DNA from: Paraburkholderia panacisoli | GTDB lineage: Bacteria > Pseudomonadota > Gammaproteobacteria > Burkholderiales > Burkholderiaceae | Direction: 5' to 3' | Assembly (NCBI RefSeq): GCF_008369935.1 | Contig: NZ_VTUZ01000039.1 | Coordinates: 30,432-94,431, forward strand | DNA: 64,000 bases | Part shown: in pieces, positions 36,199-44,697 of the stretch | Layout of the letters: each line of letters starts with the position of its first letter | Position numbering within the stretch: the stretch's first letter is position 1 | Notes under the pieces: generated by a model | What the model was told of the DNA's origin: nothing | Databases searched by the model: none | The model's input: the letters and a program-made list of their open reading frames with translations, nothing else | Translations under genes and position numbers: made by a program

Positions 36199-36534
36199 AT
36201 GGAATCGACATTTGCCATCATCGCCGAACCAAGCCGCCGCGCGATCCTGAGTCTGCTCGCATCCTCGGAGCAGTCCGTGGGTGAAATCGAGGAGAAGCTG
36301 AAGCTCTCGCAGCCCTCGGTTTCGAAGCACCTGCGGGTGCTTCGCGAGGCTGGCTTCGTGGAAGCGCGCGTCGACGCACAGCGGCGTTTGTACCGGATCA
36401 AACCGGAGCCGCTGATGGAGATCGACGCATGGCTCGAACCGTTTCGCCGCTACTGGTCGGTTCATGTCGATGCTCTCGAACGCCACCTCGATCAGCTGGA
36501 ACCTGCACCGCGCCGCAAGGGGAAGAAACCATGA
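36199..36534 (+). CDS. ArsR-family regulator (SdpR-like, metal-site lacking)
   Basis: A 111-residue winged-helix repressor. The HTH is seen in IAEPSRRAILSLLASSEQ and LSQPSVSKHLRVLREAGFV, followed by the wing ARVDAQRRLYRI. No cysteine metal site is visible, which fits the group that precedes SRPBCC/AHSA1 genes. The start at 36199 lies almost on the predicted transcription start, so the mRNA may be leaderless; a TTG at 36163 would lie in the -35 box. The stop overlaps the next ATG (ATGA). Confidence 0.9.
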   Translation: MESTFAIIAEPSRRAILSLLASSEQSVGEIEEKLKLSQPSVSKHLRVLREAGFVEARVDAQRRLYRIKPEPLMEIDAWLEPFRRYWSVHVDALERHLDQLEPAPRRKGKKP

Positions 36535-37058
36535 GCAAGCGAGACGAATACATGCCGGGCCCCGCCGCCGGCGCTGAAGTCAGAAAAGACGGCGAAAAAT
36601 GGACACTCGTTCTGGTTCGCGAGTTGCGCCATTCGCCGCAGAAAGTCTGGAATGCGTTGACGGATCCGGCCAGTCTGCGTGAGTGGGCGCCGTTCGACGC
36701 CGACCGGAGTCTCGCCGCTGTCGGACCCGTGAAGCTTTCAACGGTCGGCACGCCGACGCCGCAAGTCTCCGAGACCGAGGTGACACGCGCCGACGCGCCG
36801 AAGCTGCTCGAATACCGCTGGGGCGACAACGACATGCGATGGGAACTCGAACCGCTCGGCGACGGCACGCGGCTCACGCTATGGCACAACATCGATCGCG
36901 GCTTCATTGCGATGGGCGCAGCCGGCTGGCACATCTGCCTCGATGTGCTCGATCGGCTCGTCGGCGATGAGCCGATCGGGCGTATCGTCGGCGGCGAGGC
37001 GATGAAATTCGGCTGGCCTCGCCTGAACGAGGAGTATGCGAAGCGCTTTGGCATCTGA
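36531..37058 (+). CDS. SRPBCC (AHSA1-like) domain protein
   Basis: A 175-residue START-like fold of the AHSA1 group: WTLVLVRELRHSPQKVWNALTDPASLREWAPF at the N-terminal strand/helix, TEVTRADAPKLLEYRWG in the middle, and the long C-terminal helix. It is probably a small hydrophobic-ligand-binding protein. The ATG overlaps the ArsR stop, so the two are translated together. This ArsR-SRPBCC pairing is widespread, but its ligand is unknown. Confidence 0.88.
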   Translation: MSKRDEYMPGPAAGAEVRKDGEKWTLVLVRELRHSPQKVWNALTDPASLREWAPFDADRSLAAVGPVKLSTVGTPTPQVSETEVTRADAPKLLEYRWGDNDMRWELEPLGDGTRLTLWHNIDRGFIAMGAAGWHICLDVLDRLVGDEPIGRIVGGEAMKFGWPRLNEEYAKRFGI

Positions 37059-37156
37059 ACCTGCAACCCGTGAGACGAACTTCCGGCTCACCAGGCGCGG
37101 CGCGGAGAAAGACTTGCTCCGCAATCGGCGCGATGCTGGAAGTCCAGGAGAACAAC

Positions 37157-37579
37157 ATGAAAACGTCGGATTCGCCCGAGGGCCGGCCGGCCTCTGAGTT
37201 GATCGACAAAAGAATCGCCGATCTCGCGGACTGGCGCGGCGAGACCTTGAGCCGGATGCGCAAGCTCATCAAGGAGGCGGACCCGGATGTCGTCGAGGAG
37301 TGGAAATGGATGGGCACGCCCACGTGGTCGCATGATGGGATCATCTGCACCGGTGAGTCGTACAAGTCGGTCGTGAAGCTGACGTTCGCCAAAGGCGCTT
37401 CGTTGCAGGACCCGCGCAAGCTGTTCAACTCGAGCCTCGACGGCAACGTCAGGCGCGCAATCGACATCCACGAAGGGGAGCAGGTCGACGCCGGCGCCTT
37501 CAAGGCGCTCATCCTCGCCGCGATTGCTGTGAATGCGGCCAACGGAAAGGCGAAGGCGAAGCCAAAGCGGGCGAAGTAG
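37157..37579 (+). CDS. DUF1801 family protein
   Basis: A 140-residue protein with the DUF1801 core: LSRMRKLIKEADPDVVEEWKWMGTPTWSHDG and YKSVVKLTFAKGASLQDP. The fold is similar to frataxin-like/YdhG proteins of unknown role. The ATG at 37157 follows CCAGGAG. It is 98 bases after the SRPBCC gene and may belong to the ArsR-controlled unit. The C-terminus is Lys/Ala-rich. Confidence 0.88.
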   Translation: MKTSDSPEGRPASELIDKRIADLADWRGETLSRMRKLIKEADPDVVEEWKWMGTPTWSHDGIICTGESYKSVVKLTFAKGASLQDPRKLFNSSLDGNVRRAIDIHEGEQVDAGAFKALILAAIAVNAANGKAKAKPKRAK

Positions 37580-37669
37580 GCGGCGGTACGTGAACGCCTC
37601 ATGTTGCTCGAAGCGCCATCGCCAATGGCTGCGCTTCGAGCAACGGCATGCGCGCCTACGCCGATGCGC

Positions 37670-38116
37670 TCAGTCAGAAATCTCGGGTTCGACCAGCTTC
37701 GCCAGCTGCATCAGCGACTCCTGCCAGCCGAGGTAGCACATCTCCACGGGAATGACCTCGGGCACGCCCTCCTGCACGATCGTGACCTCGGTTCCGCAGG
37801 ACACTTGCCGCAATGAAATGGTGACGTGCATCTGGCCGGGCAGGTTCGGGTCGTCGAAGCGGTCCGAGTAGCGGATTTTCTCGAACGGCACCAGTTCCAC
37901 ATATTCGCCGCCGAACGAGTGGCTGTGGCCGGTGCTGAAGTTGCGAAAGGACATCTTGTGGATGCCCCCGACGCGGGCATCCATGTGATGGACCTGACAG
38001 GTGAAGCCATAGGGAGGAAGCCACTTCGCGATTGCATCGGGTTCGAGGACGGCGCGATAGATGCGCTCGGGGGTCGCGCGCAAGACTCGATGGAGATGGA
38101 TGGTTCCGGTAGCCAT
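37670..38116 (-). CDS. SRPBCC (AHSA1-like) domain protein, second copy
   Basis: A 148-residue AHSA1-type protein starting MATGTIHLHRVLRATPERIY at 38116. A longer frame reaches 38158, but its extra residues are not family-like. Core features are VLEPDAIAKWLPPYGFTCQ, GGEYVELVPFEKIRYSDRFDDP and the C-terminal helix ending near EVIPVEMCYLGWQESLMQLA. It is convergent with the ArsR/SRPBCC/DUF1801 unit and could be functionally related to it. Confidence 0.87.
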   Translation of the reverse strand: MATGTIHLHRVLRATPERIYRAVLEPDAIAKWLPPYGFTCQVHHMDARVGGIHKMSFRNFSTGHSHSFGGEYVELVPFEKIRYSDRFDDPNLPGQMHVTISLRQVSCGTEVTIVQEGVPEVIPVEMCYLGWQESLMQLAKLVEPEISD

Positions 38117-38427
38117 GGTGTGCTCGCTTTTCACTGAAGAAGTTGTAGATACTTCCACGACGAGTCGACGACCGCGGTATCGACAACGTCGCGACCAGGG
38201 AAAACCCAGGGTGCTGATCGGGTTCCCGCGGCGCGATCAACGCCGGTTGCTTGCGCGTTGCTCACCTACGCAGTGAACTGCGCGAGCGATCTTCGACAAT
38301 CTCATGCCACTGTCGCACTCCTTTTCGGCGGAAGTGGTAGCGTTGACATGTCACAGGAACGCTGCCGATGACGCTGCCAGGCGAGGTTTTCTGGCAGCGG
38401 CCCGAACCGCATGAAGGAGACGCCAAC

Positions 38428-38769
38428 ATGAACGGCTATCAGGTCACCTTCTTTACCCAACAGGATCGCCGCCATCACGGCAAGCCGCTGGCCGACTGGC
38501 TCGTCCATCTCGCCGGCGAACTGGGTCTGCGCGGCGCCACGGTGATACCGGCTTGCGAAGGCATCGGCCACCATCATCGCATTCATTCCGCGCACTTTTT
38601 CGAACTGGCGGACCAGCCCCTGTCCGTCGTGATGGCGGTGACGAGCGAAGAAGCCGACCGGTTATTCGAGCGGCTTCGGGCGGAAAGCGTGCACCTGTTC
38701 TACGTCAAGATGGCCGTCGAGTTCGGCGTCGTGGGGAATGACGACGGAGACGACGTCAAAAAATCGTAG
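38428..38769 (+). CDS. DUF190 (PII-like) family protein
   Basis: A 113-residue protein. The ATG at 38428 follows AAGGAGA with good spacing. Features of DUF190 are GYQVTFFTQQDRRHHGKPLADWLV, ATVIPACEGIGHHHRIHSAHFFEL and SVVMAVTSEEADRLFERL. The fold is GlnB-like and trimeric. DUF190 genes are often next to crcB/fluoride channel genes, but none is here, so the role is open. Confidence 0.82.
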   Translation: MNGYQVTFFTQQDRRHHGKPLADWLVHLAGELGLRGATVIPACEGIGHHHRIHSAHFFELADQPLSVVMAVTSEEADRLFERLRAESVHLFYVKMAVEFGVVGNDDGDDVKKS

Positions 38770-39053
38770 CGTGCGATCTTGCCGTTGCCACGAACAGGCC
38801 CAGAGATCGACGGGCAGCTTCCCGGCTATTTCCGCTGAAGACACGAGGGTCATCGCATGCCGTTCGCGCCGCGCGCCGCTCGGCTAACCACCGGCTGCGC
38901 GTCGCAGCGAGCGGCATACCGGCATGCGTGATCTGCATGAAATGATTTTTTGAATGCATTTGTATGGTTGGACAGATTAGGTTCGAATGCGCGATATCGC
39001 ACATCACGACGGTGACGTTGCGCGTTCCTTTCGAACGCGCAGCGTGTGCGCGC

Positions 39054-39476
39054 TCAGGCGGCCGAGACTCGCGGATCGAAGTCGAACTCGAGCCGAATCC
39101 CACCCGGTTCAAAAATCATCGTGTGCCGCTTTGGGCCAGCCCCCAAGGTTTCTGGCGCAAATTGAACTTCGACACCGGGCCATTTGGACACCTTTGAGAA
39201 TACGTCCTCGAGCGCTGCTTCACTACCGACGCGCAAGGCCAGGTGATGCAGGCCCACGTTAGTTTTGCGGTCGAATTCCACGCGGCCCGATTGATTCTGT
39301 ACTTCCCACAGCGTCAGCATCACCTGCCCGTCAGACACGAATGCAGCCGGATAATCCGGCTTCTCTCCAATTTGCGTCCATCCCAGACAACTGATGAAAA
39401 AGTCGCGAGTGAGGTTCAGATCGCGAACGGTCAAGCCGATGTGATCGATGCCAAGCGTTAGTGGTTTCGCAGTCAT
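39054..39476 (-). CDS. VOC-family (glyoxalase/bleomycin-resistance-like) protein
   Basis: A 140-residue vicinal-oxygen-chelate protein with paired beta-alpha-beta units: IDHIGLTVRDLNLTRDFFISCLGW and NVGLHHLALRVGSEAALEDVF. Candidate metal ligands are His12, His near residue 78, and the terminal Glu in GGIRLEFDFDP. The reaction is unknown; relatives include lactoylglutathione lyase and dioxygenases. It appears monocistronic. Confidence 0.87.
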   Translation of the reverse strand: MTAKPLTLGIDHIGLTVRDLNLTRDFFISCLGWTQIGEKPDYPAAFVSDGQVMLTLWEVQNQSGRVEFDRKTNVGLHHLALRVGSEAALEDVFSKVSKWPGVEVQFAPETLGAGPKRHTMIFEPGGIRLEFDFDPRVSAA

Positions 39477-39746
39477 TCGAGCCTCCAGGTTGTGGTGATG
39501 ATGCTACCGCAGAAGGACGATGTGGATCGATTGCGCGCAGGCGGTGCGATCAGATCGCGATTGATGTAGTTGGGACGCACATTCGCGCCTTGCTAGCCAG
39601 TCGTTGCCCGCATTCACGCGCTCTCGGTAAACAATGCCTTGATCGATCTTGGGTTAACCCCGACAACGTTGAAGCATAGACTTCATTCACCGCTTCAAAC
39701 AACCGAGTTTGTTGCAGGCCATCCAACATTAGTCGAGGTGTTTGCC

Positions 39747-40052
39747 ATGAAGTCAATTATCCGTGCAGCCATTATTGCCAGCGCTCTTGCGATTCCAGTT
39801 GCGTCGTTTGCTCAATCGACGGGGCACACGACACGTGCGCAGGTCCGCGCAGAACTCGCGCAACTGGAGAGTGTGGGTTATCACGTCGGTGACGGCGAGC
39901 AGACGCACTATCCTGATGCAATCCAGGCCGCCGAAGCGAAGCTGGTAGCGCGCGATGCATCGGCGAGCAGTTACGGTGGCGCGCCGAGCGGTACGTCGCA
40001 GTCGGGTAGCCGCGTGTCGGTTGCCGACTGGAATGCAATGTATAGCCGCTGA
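39747..40052 (+). CDS. DUF4148 secreted protein
   Basis: A 101-residue exported protein. The signal peptide MKSIIRAAIIASALAIPVAS ends in FAQS, followed by TRAQVRAELAQLESVGYHVG and HYPDAIQAAEAKLVA, the DUF4148 signature common in Burkholderia and relatives. Its function is unknown; it is probably periplasmic. This family supports the taxonomic assignment. Confidence 0.88.
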   Translation: MKSIIRAAIIASALAIPVASFAQSTGHTTRAQVRAELAQLESVGYHVGDGEQTHYPDAIQAAEAKLVARDASASSYGGAPSGTSQSGSRVSVADWNAMYSR

Positions 40053-40138
40053 GTGCGGATAGGCGTGATGGACGGTTGCTATCGCTCCTCGTGCGACCGT
40101 CCTGATTCAGGTTATTGGTAGTTGAGCATTGGTACGGC

Positions 40139-40330
40139 TAGTCGTCGTTCGCCGCGTTTGTGTATAGAACGATGTCCACCCCGTGGATGCTCGTCACGAG
40201 TTGCGGCAACGCATTCAGCTTCGCTTCAACTTTGCGCCAGTCGTAGTCTCACCGCCAATAGCTCGCGAGTTTGCGCATCGTTGCGAGTTGCACGCCTTGG
40301 GATGCCTTCTGCGGTAGCAAAGCGTTCGCG
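40139..40330 (-). pseudogene. Epoxide hydrolase N-terminal (EHN) remnant
   Basis: Minus-strand translation gives SQGVQLATMRKLASYWR, then an in-frame TGA, then DYDWRKVEAKLNALPQLVTS and IHGVDI. This is the EHN region that precedes the alpha/beta-hydrolase domain of epoxide hydrolases. The catalytic domain is missing and the frame ends about ten codons later. A degenerate stretch further upstream (to about 40400) may be more of the same gene. Confidence 0.68.
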
Positions 40331-40485
40331 GGTTTGCTGGAGGACATCTCGGTGGGGCGATACGAGGCCGGTGCGCGTCTCTATTCCGACTCTTTTGCAG
40401 GTCACGTCGACGTCCTCGATAGAGTCTGATTTATCGCCGTGGTGGATCGCAATTGCACCGCGTCGCCAACTTGTCGCCGAGCGCT

Positions 40486-40515
40486 ACAGTTCGAATGAAC
40501 CGGGATCGATCCCGG
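40486..40515. repeat. 30-bp double-palindromic repeat, copy 1
   Basis: This 30-base unit contains GTTCGAATGAAC and CCGGGATCGATCCCGG, both palindromic. It matches 55011-55040 in 28 of 30 positions. It lies between epoxide-hydrolase and LuxR remnants. Possibly a mobile-element end or a scar. Confidence 0.65.
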
Positions 40516-40556
40516 CGCTGAAGCTGACGGCCACAGCGTAGCGAATGCGGAAACTT

Positions 40557-40829
40557 CTACCTGGCGGCTTGGTGGAGAGGCGGCACCTGCCGCAACTTCC
40601 TGACGACATCGGGCACTGAGCGCGAATTCAGCTTGTGCATCGCTTGCGCCCGTTGGATCTTGACCGTCACCTCACTGAGACACAGGAAGTCGGCGATCTG
40701 CCTGTTCAACAGTCCATCGGCAACTAACCTGATCACTTCCCGCTCGCGCGCTGTTAGCGAATCGAATGTTTGACGGATGCCCGCAACGATCCTTTCCTGG
40801 CGCTTCGATTCGCTATCCTTTTTTAAGGG
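40557..40829 (-). pseudogene. LuxR/FixJ-type response regulator, C-terminal remnant
   Basis: The minus strand encodes a GerE/LuxR HTH: FDSLTAREREVIRLVADGLL, NRQIADFLCLSEVTVKIQRA and MHKLNSRSVPDVVRKL, ending in a natural stop at 40557. Upstream there is no receiver domain and a stop interrupts the frame at 40830-40832 next to a six-T run. It is thus a 5'-truncated regulator gene. The HTH itself is well conserved, so the loss may be recent. Confidence 0.78.
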
Positions 40830-40850
40830 CTACGCGGGTATCAAATCTGC

Positions 40851-41256
40851 TGTTTCCCTTGCATTCAGGACTCGCCCTCCTGGTCGGCTGAGCGCGAGAC
40901 GGTCGCGCTCGTCATAAGATCAAGGTAGACATTCCAGCCGATGAAATCTACGATGAAATCTATTGTAGGAACGGGTGGATCGAAAGTCGGTCTCGAGAAT
41001 GTCCATGCGAGTGGACCGCCTGCGCCATGCAGCCGGGGACGCATCAGGACGCGCAGCATCTGCCATACCTTGGTATGGGTCTCCCAACCGAAGAGCAGTT
41101 GCCTACCGACGCTATTCGAAGTATGGTTCTTTACGCCCGCTCAAACCATTTTTTCGGCGAAGGCCGCAACGGTATCAACCGAGCAAAGACATTCATTTCG
41201 AGAGTGCTCCCCGCGATGCCCCTTCGGACATTCGTCTCAACAAACGGAGACTGACA
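40851..41256 (+). promoter_or_regulatory. Upstream region of the DJ-1 gene with perfect palindrome
   Basis: No gene is recognised in these 406 bases. A perfect 16-base palindrome CCATACC-TT-GGTATGG lies at 41063-41078, about 180 bases before the DJ-1-family start. It could be an operator for a LuxR/FixJ-type regulator such as the one whose remnant lies just to the left. This is inference. Confidence 0.4.
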
Positions 41257-41934
41257 ATGAAGATTTTGATGGTTTTGACTTCGCACAACATGCTTGGAAA
41301 CACCGGCAAGCCAACCGGCTTCTGGCTTGAAGAGTTCACGGCCCCCTACTATGTCTTTACGGATGCCGGGGCAGAGATCACCGTGGCTTCGGTCAAGGGC
41401 GGCCAGCCACCGATCGATCCCAAGAGCGACGAGCCGGGCAACCAGACCGACTCAATGGAACGCTTCAAGAAAGACCCTGCGGCCCAGAAGGTTCTCGCCA
41501 ATACCGTCAAGCTCTCCGAAGTAACATCGGATGGCTATGATACGGTCTTCTATCCGGGTGGTCATGGCCCGTTGTGGGATCTGGTGGAAGACAGGAAATC
41601 GATCGCGCTGATCGAAGCGTTCTATAACGCCGGCAAGCCGGTCGCTGCCGTCTGTCACGCTCCCGCTGTTTTTAAAAACGTCACCTATCAGGGGCAGCCC
41701 ATCGTCAAGGGAAAGCGCGTCACGGGCTTTTCCAATAGTGAAGAGGAAGCCGTACAACTCACCAAGGTCGTGCCGTTCCTCGTAGAGGACGAACTGATGC
41801 GTCTGGGTGGCCTCTATGAAAAAGGCCCCGACTGGTCGGTATATACGATCGTCGACGGGCGGCTGATCACCGGTCAGAACCCGGCCTCATCTGGCCCGAC
41901 TGCCAGGGAACTGGTCAAGCTCCTGCAGGCCTAG
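41257..41934 (+). CDS. DJ-1/PfpI family (Hsp31-like) protein
   Basis: A 225-residue class I glutamine-amidotransferase-like protein. ACGGAGA precedes the ATG at 41257. Hsp31-type marks are TGFWLEEFTAPYYVFTDAG, VFYPGGHGPLWDL and the nucleophile elbow VAAVCHAPAVF (Cys followed by His, near residue 135), plus the Glu in GFWLEE that activates the cysteine. Members are reported as chaperones or glyoxalase III/deglycase-type enzymes. It is probably a stress or aldehyde-defence protein. It stands alone, followed by a GC-rich hairpin. Confidence 0.9.
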   Translation: MKILMVLTSHNMLGNTGKPTGFWLEEFTAPYYVFTDAGAEITVASVKGGQPPIDPKSDEPGNQTDSMERFKKDPAAQKVLANTVKLSEVTSDGYDTVFYPGGHGPLWDLVEDRKSIALIEAFYNAGKPVAAVCHAPAVFKNVTYQGQPIVKGKRVTGFSNSEEEAVQLTKVVPFLVEDELMRLGGLYEKGPDWSVYTIVDGRLITGQNPASSGPTARELVKLLQA

Positions 41935-41943
41935 TTCCGTTCT

Positions 41944-41967
41944 GGCGCGGGATCTTCGGCCCGCGCC
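41944..41967 (+). terminator. GC-rich hairpin after the DJ-1 gene
   Basis: A perfect 8-bp stem GGCGCGGG / CCCGCGCC with an 8-base loop begins ten bases after the DJ-1-family stop codon. No T-tract follows, so it is only a candidate terminator or mRNA-stabilising hairpin. Confidence 0.4.
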
Positions 41968-42386
41968 ACGCGTCAAAGAGCGACGGTCGGCCGACTTCCC
42001 ACGGGAGTTACACAGCCCAGACGTTCGTAGCCTCGAAAAGAGCGGTCGTCCCTGGCGCCAGTCACTTGCACTCGATTCGCGCGGAGAGCCGCCAATGCTT
42101 GTGCCCGGCGACGACGGCGAGGGCCTGCATCGTGCGCTCGGCCAGATCTCCGCTGCGTTTTGCCGGAATTTTCCGCCAGATAGCGGTGCGGACTCAGTCA
42201 AGCGCGCTAGGGGATCATCGCAGTCCGAAAGTGCCATGTCACTGGGAGAAGCTTGATGCAAAAACGTGCGTGGCGCTCAGGCAAACGGATGACAGACACG
42301 TCGGGACAGGCACCCTGATCGTTCAGGAAATCAAATCGCGCTTGATGGCCGCCGGCCGATAGGATCCGGCGGCCAGTCGCGGGTGG
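41968..42386. other. Intergenic stretch, no supported gene
   Basis: A 98-codon frame (42066-42362, plus strand) is open but has no ribosome-binding site or recognised motif, and I do not support it as a gene. The right edge is the sharp left boundary of the SDR duplication. Confidence 0.5.
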
Positions 42387-43211
42387 TGCCTGATCGCGCT
42401 TAGTGCCCGGCGCTCTGGCCGCCGTCGACGTGCAGGATCTCGCCGGTGACGAACGGGGCGGAGTCGAGATACACGATCGCGTTGACGATATCGCTCATTT
42501 CGCCCATATGACCCATCGGATGGAGCGCGCCGAGTGCGGCGTGGGTTTGCGCCGGGTGCATCGGCGACTTGATGATGCCCGGCGCGACCGCGTTGGCGCG
42601 AATGCCGCGTTTGGCGTATTCGATCGCGAGGGACCGGGTGGCTGCGTTCAGGCCGCCCTTGGTGAGCGAGGCGAGTACCGAAGGCACGCCGTCGATCGCG
42701 TGGTCGGCCAGGGTGGTGGTGATGCTGACGACGTGGCCGCTGGACTGCTTCTCCATTTCAGCGATGGCAAGCTGCGTGATGTAGAAGAAGCCGTTCAGGT
42801 TCACGCCCATGACTGCCGCATAGTCTTCGGCGGTGTAGCTGGTAAAAGGCTTGGCGACGAAGATGCCGGCGTTGTTGACGAGCGTGTCGATGCGGCCAAA
42901 GCGGGCCACGGCCTCGCTGATCACGCGGCGTGCGGTTTCGGGGTCGGCGATGTCGCCGGCCACGGTCAGGATGTTGGGATCCTCCGATGGCTTGATGCTG
43001 CGCGCGGTGGCGACCACGCGATAGTCGAGCTTGCGGAAAGCCTTGACGACTTCTGCGCCGATGCCTTGCGACGCGCCGGTAACGACGATGACCTTTTGTG
43101 ATGCGCTCATATACAACCTCCGAATCAATTGAGTGGGCTCTGGTGCCGATCGGGCCCGTGGCTCCGATAGGGAGCTAATCTAGGCGCTTTGGCGTCGAGT
43201 TCGAATACCCG
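42387..43211. repeat. 825-bp near-identical duplication, copy 1
   Basis: This segment matches 48734-49558 at a constant offset of 6347 bases. I noticed only two differences inside the SDR gene. It includes the SDR gene, its ribosome-binding site and about 100 bases upstream, and stops abruptly at both ends. Both copies are in the same orientation. Confidence 0.93.
42400..43110 (-). CDS. SDR-family oxidoreductase, copy 1
   Basis: A 236-residue short-chain dehydrogenase. The ATG at 43110 follows GGAGG at six bases; a short upstream extension lacks that. Motifs are VVTGASQGIG, NNAG in DTLVNNAGIF, and catalytic TTTLADHAIDG / SLTKGGL. In this protein the usual active-site Tyr of YxxxK is replaced: the position reads VPSVLASLTKGG with Lys but no Tyr. 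That could weaken classical catalysis. Its twin at 48747-49457 differs by one residue (Phe versus Val near residue 26). Relatives are typically annotated as 3-oxoacyl-ACP reductase-like, but the substrate is unknown. Confidence 0.9.
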   Translation of the reverse strand: MSASQKVIVVTGASQGIGAEVVKAFRKLDYRVVATARSIKPSEDPNILTVAGDIADPETARRVISEAVARFGRIDTLVNNAGIFVAKPFTSYTAEDYAAVMGVNLNGFFYITQLAIAEMEKQSSGHVVSITTTLADHAIDGVPSVLASLTKGGLNAATRSLAIEYAKRGIRANAVAPGIIKSPMHPAQTHAALGALHPMGHMGEMSDIVNAIVYLDSAPFVTGEILHVDGGQSAGH

Positions 43212-43420
43212 GCGCGGACAAACAGACTTGCGTGTCAGGAACAAGTCGAGAGGCGCACTGCCCAGAACGTTCGTCTGATTGAATAGGTGTCTCGACGAAA
43301 TGGACGACTGCGCGACTGCCGTTTGAGCGCGTGTCAATGCAGTCCGCTAGCGCGTTGGTTCCACAAGAGACGTGATGTTCTTGGTCGATCCCGATTGGCG
43401 AAGAGAGGGGGCACGACAAC

Positions 43421-43531
43421 AATGGACGCCCGTCCACCGACGCGCTTGGCGTTGTGCGCAAAAAGCTAGCCGACCTGAACGATGAGATCGATGCGTGGGA
43501 ATCAGTCTCGAAGTCGACCGATTTCTCATGA
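43421..43531 (+). pseudogene. SDR oxidoreductase C-terminal remnant
   Basis: The plus strand reads NGRPSTDALGVVRKKLADLN then DEIDAWESVSKSTDF and a stop. This resembles the C-terminal tail of long SDR oxidoreductases (LGSDAL...RxKLxxLxxEIDAWExVSxSTDF). Nothing upstream in frame is recognisable. It lies in the 730-base gap between the SDR copy and the DsbA-like gene, the rest of which I could not assign. Confidence 0.45.
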
Positions 43532-43843
43532 CCGGGCATGCGCATGGTTGCCTTGCCTGCCTCGAGACAAGCGATCGCGATGCCGGGCGATGTCCGTGAC
43601 CTTGGTTACACGGTGTAAAAAGTGAATTGACTCTAGCCAGGTTTGCGGCATCACGGTTTGGTCCTATAGTCCCTCCCAACAGACGCCATTCGGTGGCGTA
43701 TCAGGTATTTCATGCGACGGCAGTCGTTTCGCCTCGTTTGAGGATTGAAAAATGGCAAGCGCAAAACGCACTGTCGTTACTACGGGTGCATCGAGACCGG
43801 AACGACGGGCCTGCGCGACAGGGCAATTTAAACGGAAGTGGCA

Positions 43844-44476
43844 ATGAAACTCATATTTGTAGGCGATCCAATGTGCTCCTGGTGCTACGGCTTCCACAAG
43901 GAGATGACGACAATTGTAGAGGCCATGCCCGACCTTGAAGTTCAGGTTGTGCTGGGTGGCCTGGCCGCAGGTTCCACAAAAGTTCTGGACGACGCGGGCA
44001 AGCAGTTCCGCCTCACGCATTGGGCTCGCGTCGAACAACTGAGCGGGGCGCAATTCAATCGTGAAGCGTTGCTCGCGAGGAAGAACTTCGTCTATGACAC
44101 GGAGCCCGTCTGCCGCGCCGTGGTAACGGCCCGTCTGCTCGAGCCTTCGGCCGATCTGTTGAAGGTCTTCGGCGCGTTCCAGCGGGCGTTCTACATGGAT
44201 GGAGCCGACACCACTGACGGTGAGGTTCTGGCGGAGATCGGAGCGTCGGCGTTGCAGGCTGCAGGGTTTGAGGTCAATGCGAAAGCGTTTCTTGCAGTCT
44301 GGGCCTCGGACGAAGCGATACAGGCGACTCATGCGGATTTCGCGCTAACCCGCGAGTTGCGCGTGTCGGGCTTCCCATCGCTATTTGTCGAGCTGGACGG
44401 GAAGATTGGGCAGCTCAGCTCGGGCTACGCTACGGCGGCCAGCGTTCAACAGACGCTCCTGCGCCTCGCCGCTTGA
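43844..44476 (+). CDS. DsbA-family thioredoxin-fold protein
   Basis: A 210-residue DsbA-like protein without a signal peptide, so cytoplasmic. CSWC near residues 10-13 (GDPMCSWCYGF) is the redox motif, and the cis-proline loop appears as SGFPSLFVE near residue 178. The helical insertion between them is typical of FrnE/HCCA-isomerase-like members. CGGAAG precedes the ATG at 43844; a GTG two codons earlier is possible. It probably acts as a disulfide reductase or glutathione-linked isomerase. Confidence 0.85.
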   Translation: MKLIFVGDPMCSWCYGFHKEMTTIVEAMPDLEVQVVLGGLAAGSTKVLDDAGKQFRLTHWARVEQLSGAQFNREALLARKNFVYDTEPVCRAVVTARLLEPSADLLKVFGAFQRAFYMDGADTTDGEVLAEIGASALQAAGFEVNAKAFLAVWASDEAIQATHADFALTRELRVSGFPSLFVELDGKIGQLSSGYATAASVQQTLLRLAA

Positions 44477-44697
44477 GCGAATCAGCTGAGGTGGGTCCGT
44501 AGGCATGTCGCAGAAGAAAGCGATTGTGCCGATCGGTGGTCGCGGACTCGCGGGCGCACGCGTCTGCACGGGTGTCCACAGAAGCAAGGTGGCTCATCCC
44601 GCAAGTGTTGCTGTGCAAAAGCGCTTTTCCCAAGCCCGCATTCAATTCACCTCTGGATGCCCATAACATGGCTCCCGGCAACGCCGAGGCGGAGATA

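Noticed and set aside
40122..40541. A 139-codon plus-strand frame as a gene
   Set aside because: It lies antisense to the epoxide-hydrolase remnant and has a Ser/Arg-biased product without motif or ribosome-binding site.
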